Origin: Modestobacter roseus
GTDB taxonomy: Bacteria > Actinomycetota > Actinomycetes > Mycobacteriales > Geodermatophilaceae
DNA length: 64,000 nt
NCBI RefSeq assembly: GCF_007994135.1
Contig: NZ_VLKF01000001.1
Coordinates: 1,798,001 to 1,862,000 of the forward strand
Direction of reading: 5' to 3'
Position numbers and translations under genes: made by a program. The notes below the pieces were generated by a model. That model searched no databases. It saw only the letters and a list, made by a program, of their open reading frames with translations, and was not told the DNA's origin. Shown here in pieces: positions 8,716-15,931 of the stretch. Each line of letters begins with the position of its first letter. Position 1 is the stretch's first letter.

Positions 8716-9306
8716 TCAGGTCCTGAGCAGCACACCGACGCCGACGCAGGCCAGCGCCCACAGCCCGCTGGCCAGGGTGCCGATGATGAACCGCTCCGCC
8801 GCGACCGGCGCCTTCACCTCGTGGAACCGGCCCAGCCCCTTCACCGCGACCAGCACGGCCAGGCCCTCCTGCCAGCCGGCGAGCACCGTGCCCGCGATGA
8901 CCGTGCGCTCCAGGACCCCGATCCAGGCACCTCCGCGCAGCACCTCCGGGTCGGCCACGCTGCGCGGTGCCGGCTTGCCGACGACCGGCTCCACCGCGGG
9001 ACCGGCGCTGGGCGCAGCGGGCCCGGGAGCGGCTGCCGGCACGTCCCGCTGCGGGTCCGCGGCGCGCAGCACCGCCATCGCCACCGGGCCACCGCCCAGC
9101 GCGGCAGCGGCCACGGCGAGCACGACGGCCGCCGCCTCGACGACGTCCCCGGTGCGCCCGGCGCGCCAGGCGAGCCCGGCCGCCGCGGCGAGCAGCGCCA
9201 CCAGGACGAGGGCACCGACCGGGGTGCGCACCCGCTCCCCCCGCAGGGTGAGGCCCGCCCCGACGGCGGCGACGGCCGCCAGGACGATCAGCGCGGCGGG
9301 GATCAC
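8716..9306 (-). CDS. DUF3307/SatE-like membrane protein
   Basis: 196 residues with hydrophobic segments at about 4-20, 30-45, 60-80, 130-150 and 175-195. The C-terminal block (GVLERTVIAGTVLAGWQEGL, then VAVKGLGRFHEVKAPVAAER and FIIGTLASGLWAL) resembles the conserved C-terminal module of DUF3307 membrane proteins. The middle, about residues 85-115, is Pro/Ala-rich. It begins with a GTG that overlaps the stop of the upstream SatD-like gene by four bases (GTGA), so translation is probably coupled. A SatD-DUF3307 pairing is known in other bacteria; the biochemical role is unknown. The family call is moderate, from pattern memory. Confidence 0.65.
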   Translation of the reverse strand: MIPAALIVLAAVAAVGAGLTLRGERVRTPVGALVLVALLAAAAGLAWRAGRTGDVVEAAAVVLAVAAAALGGGPVAMAVLRAADPQRDVPAAAPGPAAPSAGPAVEPVVGKPAPRSVADPEVLRGGAWIGVLERTVIAGTVLAGWQEGLAVLVAVKGLGRFHEVKAPVAAERFIIGTLASGLWALACVGVGVLLRT

Positions 9307-9887
9307 CCCGCCGCCCGCGTCAGCAAGCGGGCCGCGGTCGGCCGCAGGTCACGCTCGACCTCCCACAGACCCGCGGCGAGCCGCTGCCCGACGGCCTGGC
9401 GGCTGACGCCGAGCTCGGCGGCCGCCTCGGCCTGCGTGCGCCCGCCCTCCACCAGCCGGACCGCCTCCTCGGCCTGGTCGGTGCGCCGCTCCAGCAGCGC
9501 GGCCAGCGCCGTCAGCACCGCTTGGGCGTCGGCCGCCGTCTCCGGTACCGGACCGCGCACCGCGATCCGGACCGGACGCCGCTTGGCCGCCTCGACGGCC
9601 GCCCGGGCGGCGATGAAGGCCGGACCGGCACCCGCGCGGGTGCTCGGCGGGAGGGGTCGCTGCACCGGCCCGACCCCGATCCCGACGCTCCAGTCCCCCT
9701 CGTGCACCAGTCGCCGGACCACGTCGACCACGGCGGCCGGGTCGTCGAGCACCCCCTGGAACTCGTCGCCCGCGGTGCGTTCGAAGCGCAGCAGGACGGG
9801 CACACCGGCGAGCACCCGCAGAGCGGCCGGCACGCGATCGGGCGCGCGACGGCTGGCCCGCTGGTCGACGGTCACCACGAACGGCAC
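9303..9887 (-). CDS. SatD-family protein with C-terminal helix-turn-helix
   Basis: 194 residues. The N-terminal part has GVPVLLRFERTAGDEFQGVL then WSVGIGVGPV, the pattern of SatD proteins; the G-D-E-F and G-I-G motifs recall a degenerate cyclase/GGDEF-like fold. The C-terminal 60 residues carry a helix-turn-helix (GRTQAEAAAELGVSRQAVGQ). It probably senses something and controls its own operon with the membrane protein downstream. The start is GTG at 9887. An inverted repeat with CTTGC/GCAAG arms lies just upstream. The assignment to SatD is from memory of the family and its neighbour. Confidence 0.65.
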   Translation of the reverse strand: MPFVVTVDQRASRRAPDRVPAALRVLAGVPVLLRFERTAGDEFQGVLDDPAAVVDVVRRLVHEGDWSVGIGVGPVQRPLPPSTRAGAGPAFIAARAAVEAAKRRPVRIAVRGPVPETAADAQAVLTALAALLERRTDQAEEAVRLVEGGRTQAEAAAELGVSRQAVGQRLAAGLWEVERDLRPTAARLLTRAAG

Positions 9888-9903
9888 CGGGCAAGTTCAG
9901 CAG

Positions 9904-9923
9904 CTTGCATCGACAGAAGCAAG
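9904..9923. promoter_or_regulatory. CTTGC-N10-GCAAG inverted repeat upstream of SatD-like gene
   Basis: The arms are 9904-9908 and 9919-9923. A further GCAAGTTCA (9891-9899) and GCAAGGTTCA (9919-9928) form a direct repeat across the same stretch, so the CTTGC/GCAAG half-site occurs three times in 35 bp just upstream of the SatD-like start. This fits an operator for the helix-turn-helix of that protein. It overlaps the stop codon of the PPOX gene. Confidence 0.45.
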
Positions 9924-9925
9924 GT

Positions 9926-10405
9926 TCACGCCTTGGCGGGCGTGTCCTGGGACAGCTCCGGCGGGAAACCGCCGGTGGCCACCGGCCCCCAGCGCTCGAT
10001 CGTGACCCGGAGCAGCACCTTGCCCTGGCGCTGCATCGCGGCCCGGTAGTCGTCCCAGTCGGGGTGCTCACCGCTGATCGACCGGAAGTACTCGACCAGG
10101 GGCTCCAGTGCGTCGGGCAGGTCGAGCACCTCGGCCCGGCCGTCGACCTGCACCCACGCCCCGTCGAAGTCGTCGGAGAGCACGCAGAGGGACACCCGCG
10201 GGTCACGACGGGCGTTGACCACCTTGGCCCGCTGCGGGTAGCTGGACACCACCACCCGGCCCTCCGGGTCGACCCCGCACGTCACCGGGGACAGCTGCGG
10301 GCTCCCGTCGGCCCGGTGGGTCATCAGCAGGGCGTGGTGCCGGGGGCGGAGGAAGGCGACGAGCCCGTCGCGGTCGACACGGTCGGCGGTCGCGGTCTTC
10401 GGCAT
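9926..10405 (-). CDS. PPOX-class (F420-type) oxidoreductase
   Basis: 159 residues with the split beta-barrel flavin-binding fold. Typical features are the N-terminal FLRPRHHALLMTHRADGSPQ, VVVSSYPQRAKVVNARRDPR, and VQVDGRAEVLDLPDALE. Actinobacterial members of this group bind F420 or FMN and reduce quinones, dyes or biliverdin. The protein is soluble, with no signal peptide. The ATG at 10405 fits the family length. It lies immediately upstream of the SatD-like pair on the same strand, with 38 bp between. Confidence 0.88.
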   Translation of the reverse strand: MPKTATADRVDRDGLVAFLRPRHHALLMTHRADGSPQLSPVTCGVDPEGRVVVSSYPQRAKVVNARRDPRVSLCVLSDDFDGAWVQVDGRAEVLDLPDALEPLVEYFRSISGEHPDWDDYRAAMQRQGKVLLRVTIERWGPVATGGFPPELSQDTPAKA

Positions 10406-10516
10406 GCGGGGAACCTACGACGCACCTCCGACAGCCCGCCGGACGGGCGGACGCCGGAGAGGTCGATCACGCCGCGCCGACGCGTGCCCGTGGCCGGGGT
10501 GTGTTGGGATCGACCC

Positions 10517-11869
10517 ATGCCCGACCAGAGTCCCGCGTCCCGCCCCGAGGCACCGTCCGACGACGGGACACCCGCCGACGGCAGGACGCCGTCCGACGAC
10601 GGGGCGACCGGCCCGGAGTCCTCCGGGGCGACGTCCCCGGGCGCCGGGTCCACCCCGGGCAAGCCCACCCACGACGACGCCATGGTGCCCACCCGGTCAC
10701 CGGCCCCGAGCCCGGAGCGGTCGCGCCGCTTCCAGGCCGCCGCACGCGTGCTCGCCATCGGCTCCGGCGAGCTGGTGCTCGTCGTGCTGGCGCTGATCAT
10801 CATCGGCTACGTCCTCGGCAAGCTCTGGGTGGTGCTGCTGCCGGTCGTGCTGGCGCTGCTGTTCACCACCGTGCTGTGGCCGCTCGCCCGGTTCCTGCGC
10901 AAGCACTCCTGGCCACCCGCCCTGGCCGCGCTGGTGACGTTGCTGCTCTTCCTCGCCGCCTTCGGCGGGATCGTCGCCTGGATCGCCCCGCAGGTGGTCA
11001 ACCAGGTGGAGGACCTCGCCGACCAGTTCAGCGCCGGCCTGCAGGAGGTGCAGAACTGGCTGGCCGGTCCGCCGTTCAACCTCGGCGACGGCCAGGTCGA
11101 CGACGCCATCGACAGCGTGATCAACCAGGTGCAGTCCAACGCGCAGAACATCGCCGGCTACGCCTACACGACCGCCACCACGATCGGCTCGATCGTCGTC
11201 AACCTCGTGCTGGCCCTGGTGCTGACCTTCTTCTACCTCAAGGACGGGCCCCGCTGGGTGCCGTGGCTGGCCGCGCAGACCGGCCCCAAGGCCGCGCCGC
11301 ACGTCGCCGCGCTGTCGCTGAAGACCTGGAAGACGCTGTCGGAGTTCATCCGCCAGCAGGCGCTGGTCGGCTTCGTGGACGCCTTCTTCATCGGCCTGGG
11401 CCTGCTGGTGCTGGGCGTGCCGCTGGTGCTGCCCCTGGCGGTGCTCACGTTCTTCGGCGCCTTCGTGCCGATCATCGGCGCGTTCGTCGCCGGTGCCTTC
11501 GCCGTGCTCATCGCCCTGGTGACCAACGGGTTCACCACGGCGCTGATCGTGCTGGCCATCGTCATCGTCGTGCAGCAGATCGAGGGCAACGTGCTGCAGC
11601 CGATCCTGCAGGGGCGTGGGCTCAACCTGCACGCGGCCGTGGTCATCCTCGCGGTCACCGCGGGCACCAGCCTGGCCGGGATCATCGGCGCCTTCCTGGC
11701 GGTGCCGGTGGCCGCGCTGATCGCGGTGGCCTACCGCTACGGGCGCGACGTCCTCGACGGCATGAGCCCCGAGGTGGAGCCCGACGGCACCCGCCGGGTG
11801 CTCTCCGGGGACGTGTCGGGGTCCGAGCTGGTCAGCGAGCACGCGGAAGAGCCGAACCCGCTGCGTTGA
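10517..11869 (+). CDS. AI-2E family transporter
   Basis: 450 residues. The first 70 are Pro/Ser/Asp-rich and probably disordered. Eight membrane segments follow in the order typical of the AI-2E (PerM/YdiK) family, with the soluble domain (residues about 150-210) between segments 3 and 4. Conserved family motifs seen are VLTFFYLKDG, FIRQQALVGFVDAFFIGLGL (20 residues) and VQQIEGNVLQPILQGRGLNL. Family members include the quorum-signal exporter TqsA and Na+/H+ antiporters, so the name does not fix the substrate. The start is the ATG after the divergent PPOX promoter region. A strong hairpin lies 13 bp after the stop. Confidence 0.9.
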   Translation: MPDQSPASRPEAPSDDGTPADGRTPSDDGATGPESSGATSPGAGSTPGKPTHDDAMVPTRSPAPSPERSRRFQAAARVLAIGSGELVLVVLALIIIGYVLGKLWVVLLPVVLALLFTTVLWPLARFLRKHSWPPALAALVTLLLFLAAFGGIVAWIAPQVVNQVEDLADQFSAGLQEVQNWLAGPPFNLGDGQVDDAIDSVINQVQSNAQNIAGYAYTTATTIGSIVVNLVLALVLTFFYLKDGPRWVPWLAAQTGPKAAPHVAALSLKTWKTLSEFIRQQALVGFVDAFFIGLGLLVLGVPLVLPLAVLTFFGAFVPIIGAFVAGAFAVLIALVTNGFTTALIVLAIVIVVQQIEGNVLQPILQGRGLNLHAAVVILAVTAGTSLAGIIGAFLAVPVAALIAVAYRYGRDVLDGMSPEVEPDGTRRVLSGDVSGSELVSEHAEEPNPLR

Positions 11870-11881
11870 CCCCGGTGGCGA

Positions 11882-11922
11882 CCCGGGAGGGGGACGGCGG
11901 GAATGCCGCCGTCCCTCCCGGG
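11882..11922 (+). terminator. Hairpin terminator after AI-2E gene
   Basis: CCCGGGAGGGGGACGGCGG pairs with CCGCCGTCCCTCCCGGG around a GAATG loop, with only a two-base bulge. It lies between the AI-2E and PAC2 genes and ends 44 bp before the PAC2 start. Confidence 0.7.
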
Positions 11923-11966
11923 GCTTCACCACTCGACCCGTCGGATCGTCCCCAGGAGGCCACACC

Positions 11967-12920
11967 GTGCCGCAGCGACCGGAGGACCTCGTCGAGGTGC
12001 TCCCCGAGGCAGACCCGTTCCTCGCCCGTGAGGAGCAGGTCGGCTCCCCCGAGGAGCGGCCCGGCCTGGTGCTGGTGCACGACCTGGCCGGGGAGTTCGA
12101 CGCCGCACACGCCGCCGCCCTCGCCGGCTCGCACCTGCTGGCCACCCTCCCGCACCAGCTGATCGCCCGCTTCGACGTCGACAGCCTGGTCGACTACCGC
12201 GGCCACCGGCCGCGGATGACCTTCTCCGGTGACCGCTACGAGTCGATCACCTCCCCGGAGATCAACCTCTACGCGCTCGAGGACGACGGCGGCCGCCCGT
12301 TCCTGCTGCTGCACGGCACCGAGCCGGACTTCGCGTGGGAGCGGTTCGTCGCCGCCGTCGCCGGGCTGGTCGAGCGGCTCGGGGTGACGGCCGTCGTCGC
12401 GCTGCACGCCATCCCGATGCCGGTGCCGCACACCCGGCCGGTCACCGTGACCGCGCACGCCACGCGGCGGCAGCTGATCGAGTCCTACCCGGTGTACTGG
12501 GGCGAGATGCGCATCCCCGGCAGCGTCGGTGCCCTGCTGGAGCTGCGGCTGGGTGAGGCCGGCGTCGACGCGCTGGGGGTGGCCGCACACGTGCCGCACT
12601 ACCTCGCCCAGGCCACCTACCCCGCGGCCTCGCTGACGCTGCTCGAGCACCTGGAGCAGCTCACCGGGCTGCACGTGCCCACCGAGACGCTGCGCGAGGC
12701 GGCCGAGGCCAACCGCACCGAGGTCGACGAGCAGATCGGCCGCTCGGCGGAGAACACCTCCGTGGTGGCCGCGCTGGAGGAGCAGTTCGACTCCTTCACC
12801 GCGGCGCGCGAGGACACCGGTCTGCTGGGCACCGCCGGCCAGATGCCCAGCGGCGACGAGCTCGGCGCCGAGCTGGAGCGCTTCCTCGCCGAGCAGGACC
12901 GCAAGCGCCCGGGCGACTGA
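11967..12920 (+). CDS. PAC2 family protein
   Basis: 317 residues of the PAC2 (proteasome assembly chaperone 2-like) family. Evidence: VLVHDLAGEFDAAHAAALA, FDVDSLVDYRGHRPRMTF, LLLHGTEPDFAWERF, and the G-x-H-A-I-P-M-P-V-P-H-T-R-P segment typical of actinobacterial members, which resemble mycobacterial Rv2125. Actinobacteria have proteasomes, but a chaperone role for these homologues is not proven. The GTG start is supported by AGGAGG. The C-terminal 60 residues are acidic and helical. Confidence 0.87.
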   Translation: MPQRPEDLVEVLPEADPFLAREEQVGSPEERPGLVLVHDLAGEFDAAHAAALAGSHLLATLPHQLIARFDVDSLVDYRGHRPRMTFSGDRYESITSPEINLYALEDDGGRPFLLLHGTEPDFAWERFVAAVAGLVERLGVTAVVALHAIPMPVPHTRPVTVTAHATRRQLIESYPVYWGEMRIPGSVGALLELRLGEAGVDALGVAAHVPHYLAQATYPAASLTLLEHLEQLTGLHVPTETLREAAEANRTEVDEQIGRSAENTSVVAALEEQFDSFTAAREDTGLLGTAGQMPSGDELGAELERFLAEQDRKRPGD

Positions 12921-12942
12921 GCACCTCCACCTCGGCGGGGTG

Positions 12943-13197
12943 TCAGCGGTCGTCCCGGCACACCACGGGCACCGTCGCCCCATCGGGCCCTGCTGTCCAG
13001 CCGGCCCGCCCGCTGCGCTCCCGGTGGGCGGTGGCCAGCGCGGCGAACACCCGCACCCCGCGCGCGACGTCCGCGAGCAGCCGGTGCAGTGCGGCGGGCC
13101 ACCCCGGCTCCGGCTGCTCCGGGGCCGGCGCACCGGCACGACCCATCGCCCGGAAGAACAGCACGACCAGCACCCCGAACACGACGCTCGCCCACAC
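12943..13197 (-). CDS. Small membrane-anchored hypothetical protein
   Basis: 84 residues, not recognised. A single hydrophobic segment right after the start (WASVVFGVLVVLFFRAMG) suggests an N-terminal anchor, followed by a Pro-rich linker and a helical stretch (ALHRLLADVARGVRVFAALA). Third codon positions are almost all G or C, as in real genes here. The GTG at 13197 is chosen because GGGGAG lies six bases upstream; a longer TTG start at 13296 is possible. It is convergent with the PAC2 gene. Confidence 0.5.
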   Translation of the reverse strand: MWASVVFGVLVVLFFRAMGRAGAPAPEQPEPGWPAALHRLLADVARGVRVFAALATAHRERSGRAGWTAGPDGATVPVVCRDDR

Positions 13198-13328
13198 GCT
13201 CCGCTCCCCTCGCCGCCGCCGGACGCCCGCCCGGTAGCGCGAGGATGCGCCGGCGAACGGCGGGCGGACGAGTGGCCGGGGCGACCGCGACCGCAACAGA
13301 ACTGCCAGGATCCCCCGAGCGCCGCGGG

Positions 13329-13925
13329 TCAGGCCGGGCCGGCCTCGATCGGGCGGCCGACGGTCAGCGCGTCGCGCAACGGCGCGGGCAGCTCCGCGTA
13401 ATCGCGGTCGGGCTCGGCGCCGACGGCGTCGAGGACGCTGCTGAAGAACATCCGGGCCGCCGCGGCCAGCACGACGTCGAGCACCTCGCCGTCGCCGAGC
13501 CCGGCCTCCCGGGCGGCGTCCAGGTCGTCCTCGGTCATCTCCGCCGCTCCACCGGCCACCCGCGCCGCCAGCTCCACCGTGGCGATCTCGGCGGGGTCCA
13601 GGCCGGACCGGCGGGGGTCGTGCACCAGGGTGGCCACCGTCCCGGCGTCCAGGTGCCGCTCGGCGAGCACCCAGCCGTGGGCCAGCGAGCAGTAGCTGGA
13701 CCGCAGCCGGGCGGCCGCACCCAGCGTGGCGAGCTCGTACCGCCGCTCCCCCATCGAGTCCTTGATCGCCGCGCTCAGCGCCCGCCAGGCGGCCAGGACC
13801 TCGGGGCGCTGGGCGAAGACCCGGGTGTGGTTCGTGACGTGCCCCAGCGAGTCCCGGTCCGCGGCGTAGACCGCGGCCACCGTCCCCGTCGCCGCGGACT
13901 CCTCCGGTGTGGCGATCCAGCTCAT
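13329..13925 (-). CDS. Carboxymuconolactone decarboxylase/AhpD-like protein
   Basis: 198 residues with the AhpD-like helical fold, closest in pattern to peroxidase-related enzymes. The active-site region reads RSSYCSLAHGWV. Relatives have C-x-x-C-x-x-x-H; here the first Cys is Ser, leaving one Cys and the His. A disulfide-based peroxidase cycle would therefore need another partner Cys, or the protein may use a one-Cys route. The other family element, GLDPAEIATVELAARVAGG, is present. The ATG at 13925 begins MSWIATPEES. Confidence 0.83.
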   Translation of the reverse strand: MSWIATPEESAATGTVAAVYAADRDSLGHVTNHTRVFAQRPEVLAAWRALSAAIKDSMGERRYELATLGAAARLRSSYCSLAHGWVLAERHLDAGTVATLVHDPRRSGLDPAEIATVELAARVAGGAAEMTEDDLDAAREAGLGDGEVLDVVLAAAARMFFSSVLDAVGAEPDRDYAELPAPLRDALTVGRPIEAGPA

Positions 13926-13986
13926 CGGCCCGGCTCCCTCCCTGGTGGCGCCGAGGGTAGGGCAGCCCGGCAGTGGGCGGGAGGGG

Positions 13987-14277
13987 TCAGCTCAGCAGCA
14001 CGCGGGCGACCGCACCGGCGTGTGGGTCGGTGGGGTCCGCGGCGCGCAGCCAGGCGGCCAGTGGCACGGCCAGCGCGGGGGTGACGGTGGCGATCCACTC
14101 CGCCGTCCGGGCCCGGGCCTCGGCGACGTGCTCGGTGCCGCCGTCCGGGCGGTGCGCCACCACCTCGGGCCGGGAGGCGAGCAGACCCTGCACCCGCCAC
14201 TCGCCCGGCGTCGTCCGGGCGGCCAGCTGCTCGAGCCGGTGGGCGGCGGCCGTCAACTGCTGCGCCGTGTCGTCCAC
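13987..14277 (-). CDS. Hypothetical protein (96 aa)
   Basis: A small soluble, helical protein that I do not recognise. It contains LTAAAHRLEQLAARTTPGEW, a W-based segment resembling the start of DinB-like or mycothiol-dependent domains, and ends with ADPTDPHAGAVARVLL. The GTG at 14277 faces the divergent start of the zinc-ribbon gene 37 bp away. Codon third positions are strongly G/C. It may be a conserved actinobacterial family. Confidence 0.6.
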   Translation of the reverse strand: MDDTAQQLTAAAHRLEQLAARTTPGEWRVQGLLASRPEVVAHRPDGGTEHVAEARARTAEWIATVTPALAVPLAAWLRAADPTDPHAGAVARVLLS

Positions 14278-14314
14278 GGGTGCAGTCTGCTCGCACCGAC
14301 GACGAGGAGCATCG

Positions 14315-14473
14315 GTGACCGACCAGGCAGGGGCCGACCGGCCACGACCGGCGGAGCCCGAGGGTGGTGACCCGGTGTGCTGGCTGGAGCTGGTCTGCCC
14401 CGCGTGCGGCCGGCTGGCCGAGGAGCCCCGGCCCACCAGGTGCCGGCAGTGCGGCGCCGAGCTGCCGACCTGA
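14315..14473 (+). CDS. Zinc-ribbon mini-protein (52 aa)
   Basis: A 52-residue protein whose second half is a zinc ribbon: CPACGRL and CRQCGAEL give a C-x2-C...C-x2-C pattern with 14 residues between the pairs. The GTG start has GAGGAG five bases upstream, which supports it as a real gene despite its size. The N-terminal half is acidic and Pro-rich. Function unknown. The flavohaemoglobin gene follows 109 bp downstream. Confidence 0.62.
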   Translation: MTDQAGADRPRPAEPEGGDPVCWLELVCPACGRLAEEPRPTRCRQCGAELPT

Positions 14474-14534
14474 GCCGCGGGACCTACGCCCCTCGACCCG
14501 ATGGGAGCCGGCGCCGAGAGTGGTGAGATCCCCC

Positions 14535-14557
14535 GCGGCACCCCACGTCGGTGCCGC
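14535..14557. repeat. Inverted repeat upstream of hmp
   Basis: GCGGCACC-CCACGTC-GGTGCCGC is a perfect 8-bp inverted repeat with a 7-bp spacer, 26 bp before the hmp start. It could be an operator for a nitric-oxide regulator or a weak terminator of the zinc-ribbon gene. It does not look like an NsrR box, so the role is open. Confidence 0.35.
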
Positions 14558-14582
14558 ACGCCCTCTCCAGGAACGAGGCACC

Positions 14583-15836
14583 GTGCTCTCCGATCGCTCC
14601 CGCCCGGTCATCGAGGCCACCCTCCCGGTCGTCGCCGAGAACATCGAGGAGATCGCCCGCCGGTTCTACGGCCACATGTTCGGGGCTCACCCGGAGCTGC
14701 TGGACGGCACCTTCAACCGCGGCAACCAGGCGGCGGGCACCCAGCAGGTCGCGCTGGCCGGGTCGGTCGCAGTCTTCGCCACCGCCCTGCTGAAGGACCC
14801 CGAGCAGGTGCCCGAGCAGCTGCTGTCCCGGATCGCGCACAAGCACGTCTCCCTCGGCATCACGCCGGCGCAGTACGACGTCGTCCACGAGCACCTGTTC
14901 TGGGCGATCGTCGACGTGCTGGGCGACGCCGTCACCCCGGAGGTGGCCGCGGCCTGGGACGAGGTCTACTGGCTGATGGCCTACGCGCTGATCAACATGG
15001 AGCGCGGCCTGTACAGCTCTCGCGGGGTGCGGCCGGAGACGGTCTGGCGCGAGTGGGAGGTCGCCGAGAAGACCGAGGAGACCGCCGACGTCGTCACCTT
15101 CCGGGTCAAGCGGGTCGACGACCGGCTGGTGAAGACGTCGCTGCCCGGCCAGTACGTCTCGGTGAAGGTGGAGATGCCGGACGGCGTCCACCAGCCGCGG
15201 CAGTACAGCCTCACCCGCGCCGACGACGGCGAGCACCGCCAGTTCTCGGTCAAGCGGGTGCGCGGCAACGGCACGCCCGACGGCGAGGTGTCGAACCTGC
15301 TGTGCGACCGCGCGCAGGTGGGTGACGTGCTCACCCTCTCGCTGCCGTTCGGCGACGTCGTCCTCGACGACTCCGGCCGGCCGGTGGTGTTCGCCAGCGC
15401 CGGGATCGGCATCACCCCGATGGCCGGGATGCTCTCGCACCTCACCGCGGCCGGGTCGCACCTGCCGATCACCCTGCTGCACGCCGACGTCGACGAGGAG
15501 TCCTTCGCGCTGCGCCGGCAGGTGCTCGACGACGTCCGCGCGCTCCCCGGGGCGGCCGCGCACGTCTGGTACGAGCGCGGCGCCGAGAGCAGCCTGCCCG
15601 TCGACGGCGTGCACGCCGGGATGATGGACCTGGACGCGGTCGATCTCCCCGAGGGCGCCGCGTACTACCTGTGCGGTCCGCTGCCGTTCATGCGGGCGGT
15701 GCGCAGCTCGCTCATCGACCGGGGCGTGCCGGCGAAGGACATCCAGTACGAGGTGTTCGGCCCCGACCTGTGGGCGGCCGACCTGGCCACCGAGGCCGCC
15801 CCGGGCGCCGGGCAGGAGGTTGTGGCGCAGGCCTGA
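14583..15836 (+). CDS. hmp: Flavohaemoglobin (nitric oxide dioxygenase)
   Basis: 417 residues, the normal length. Residues about 1-135 are a globin domain (proximal His in IAHKHVSLGIT, distal region FYGHMFGAHPELL). Then an FAD-binding barrel with R-Q-Y-S-L-T at about 215 and an NAD-binding domain with SAGIGITPMAGML, YYLCGPLPFM and the C-terminal YEVFGPDLW. The enzyme turns NO and O2 into nitrate using NADPH and detoxifies nitrosative stress in the cytosol. The GTG start is preceded by AGGA-ACGAGG. An extra Ala/Gly-rich tail of about 20 residues is present. A perfect 14-bp hairpin follows. Confidence 0.95.
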   Translation: MLSDRSRPVIEATLPVVAENIEEIARRFYGHMFGAHPELLDGTFNRGNQAAGTQQVALAGSVAVFATALLKDPEQVPEQLLSRIAHKHVSLGITPAQYDVVHEHLFWAIVDVLGDAVTPEVAAAWDEVYWLMAYALINMERGLYSSRGVRPETVWREWEVAEKTEETADVVTFRVKRVDDRLVKTSLPGQYVSVKVEMPDGVHQPRQYSLTRADDGEHRQFSVKRVRGNGTPDGEVSNLLCDRAQVGDVLTLSLPFGDVVLDDSGRPVVFASAGIGITPMAGMLSHLTAAGSHLPITLLHADVDEESFALRRQVLDDVRALPGAAAHVWYERGAESSLPVDGVHAGMMDLDAVDLPEGAAYYLCGPLPFMRAVRSSLIDRGVPAKDIQYEVFGPDLWAADLATEAAPGAGQEVVAQA

Positions 15837-15850
15837 CCGGCAGACCACGA

Positions 15851-15882
15851 CGGGCCGCGACCGGAGATCCGGTCGCGGCCCG
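15851..15882. terminator. Perfect 14-bp hairpin between hmp and katA
   Basis: CGGGCCGCGACCGG and CCGGTCGCGGCCCG form a perfect stem around an AGAT loop. It lies between two convergent genes and can stop transcription from both sides. Confidence 0.8.
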
Positions 15883-15931
15883 CGGTGGTGGTGCGGTGGG
15901 GCGTCAGCCCCGGTGGGTCACCCGACGTCGA

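Noticed and set aside
6359-8761. Long minus-strand frame through the HTH-MurA gene
   Set aside because: Only its last 201 codons (from 6964) look like a protein; the rest is antisense of the MurA domain.
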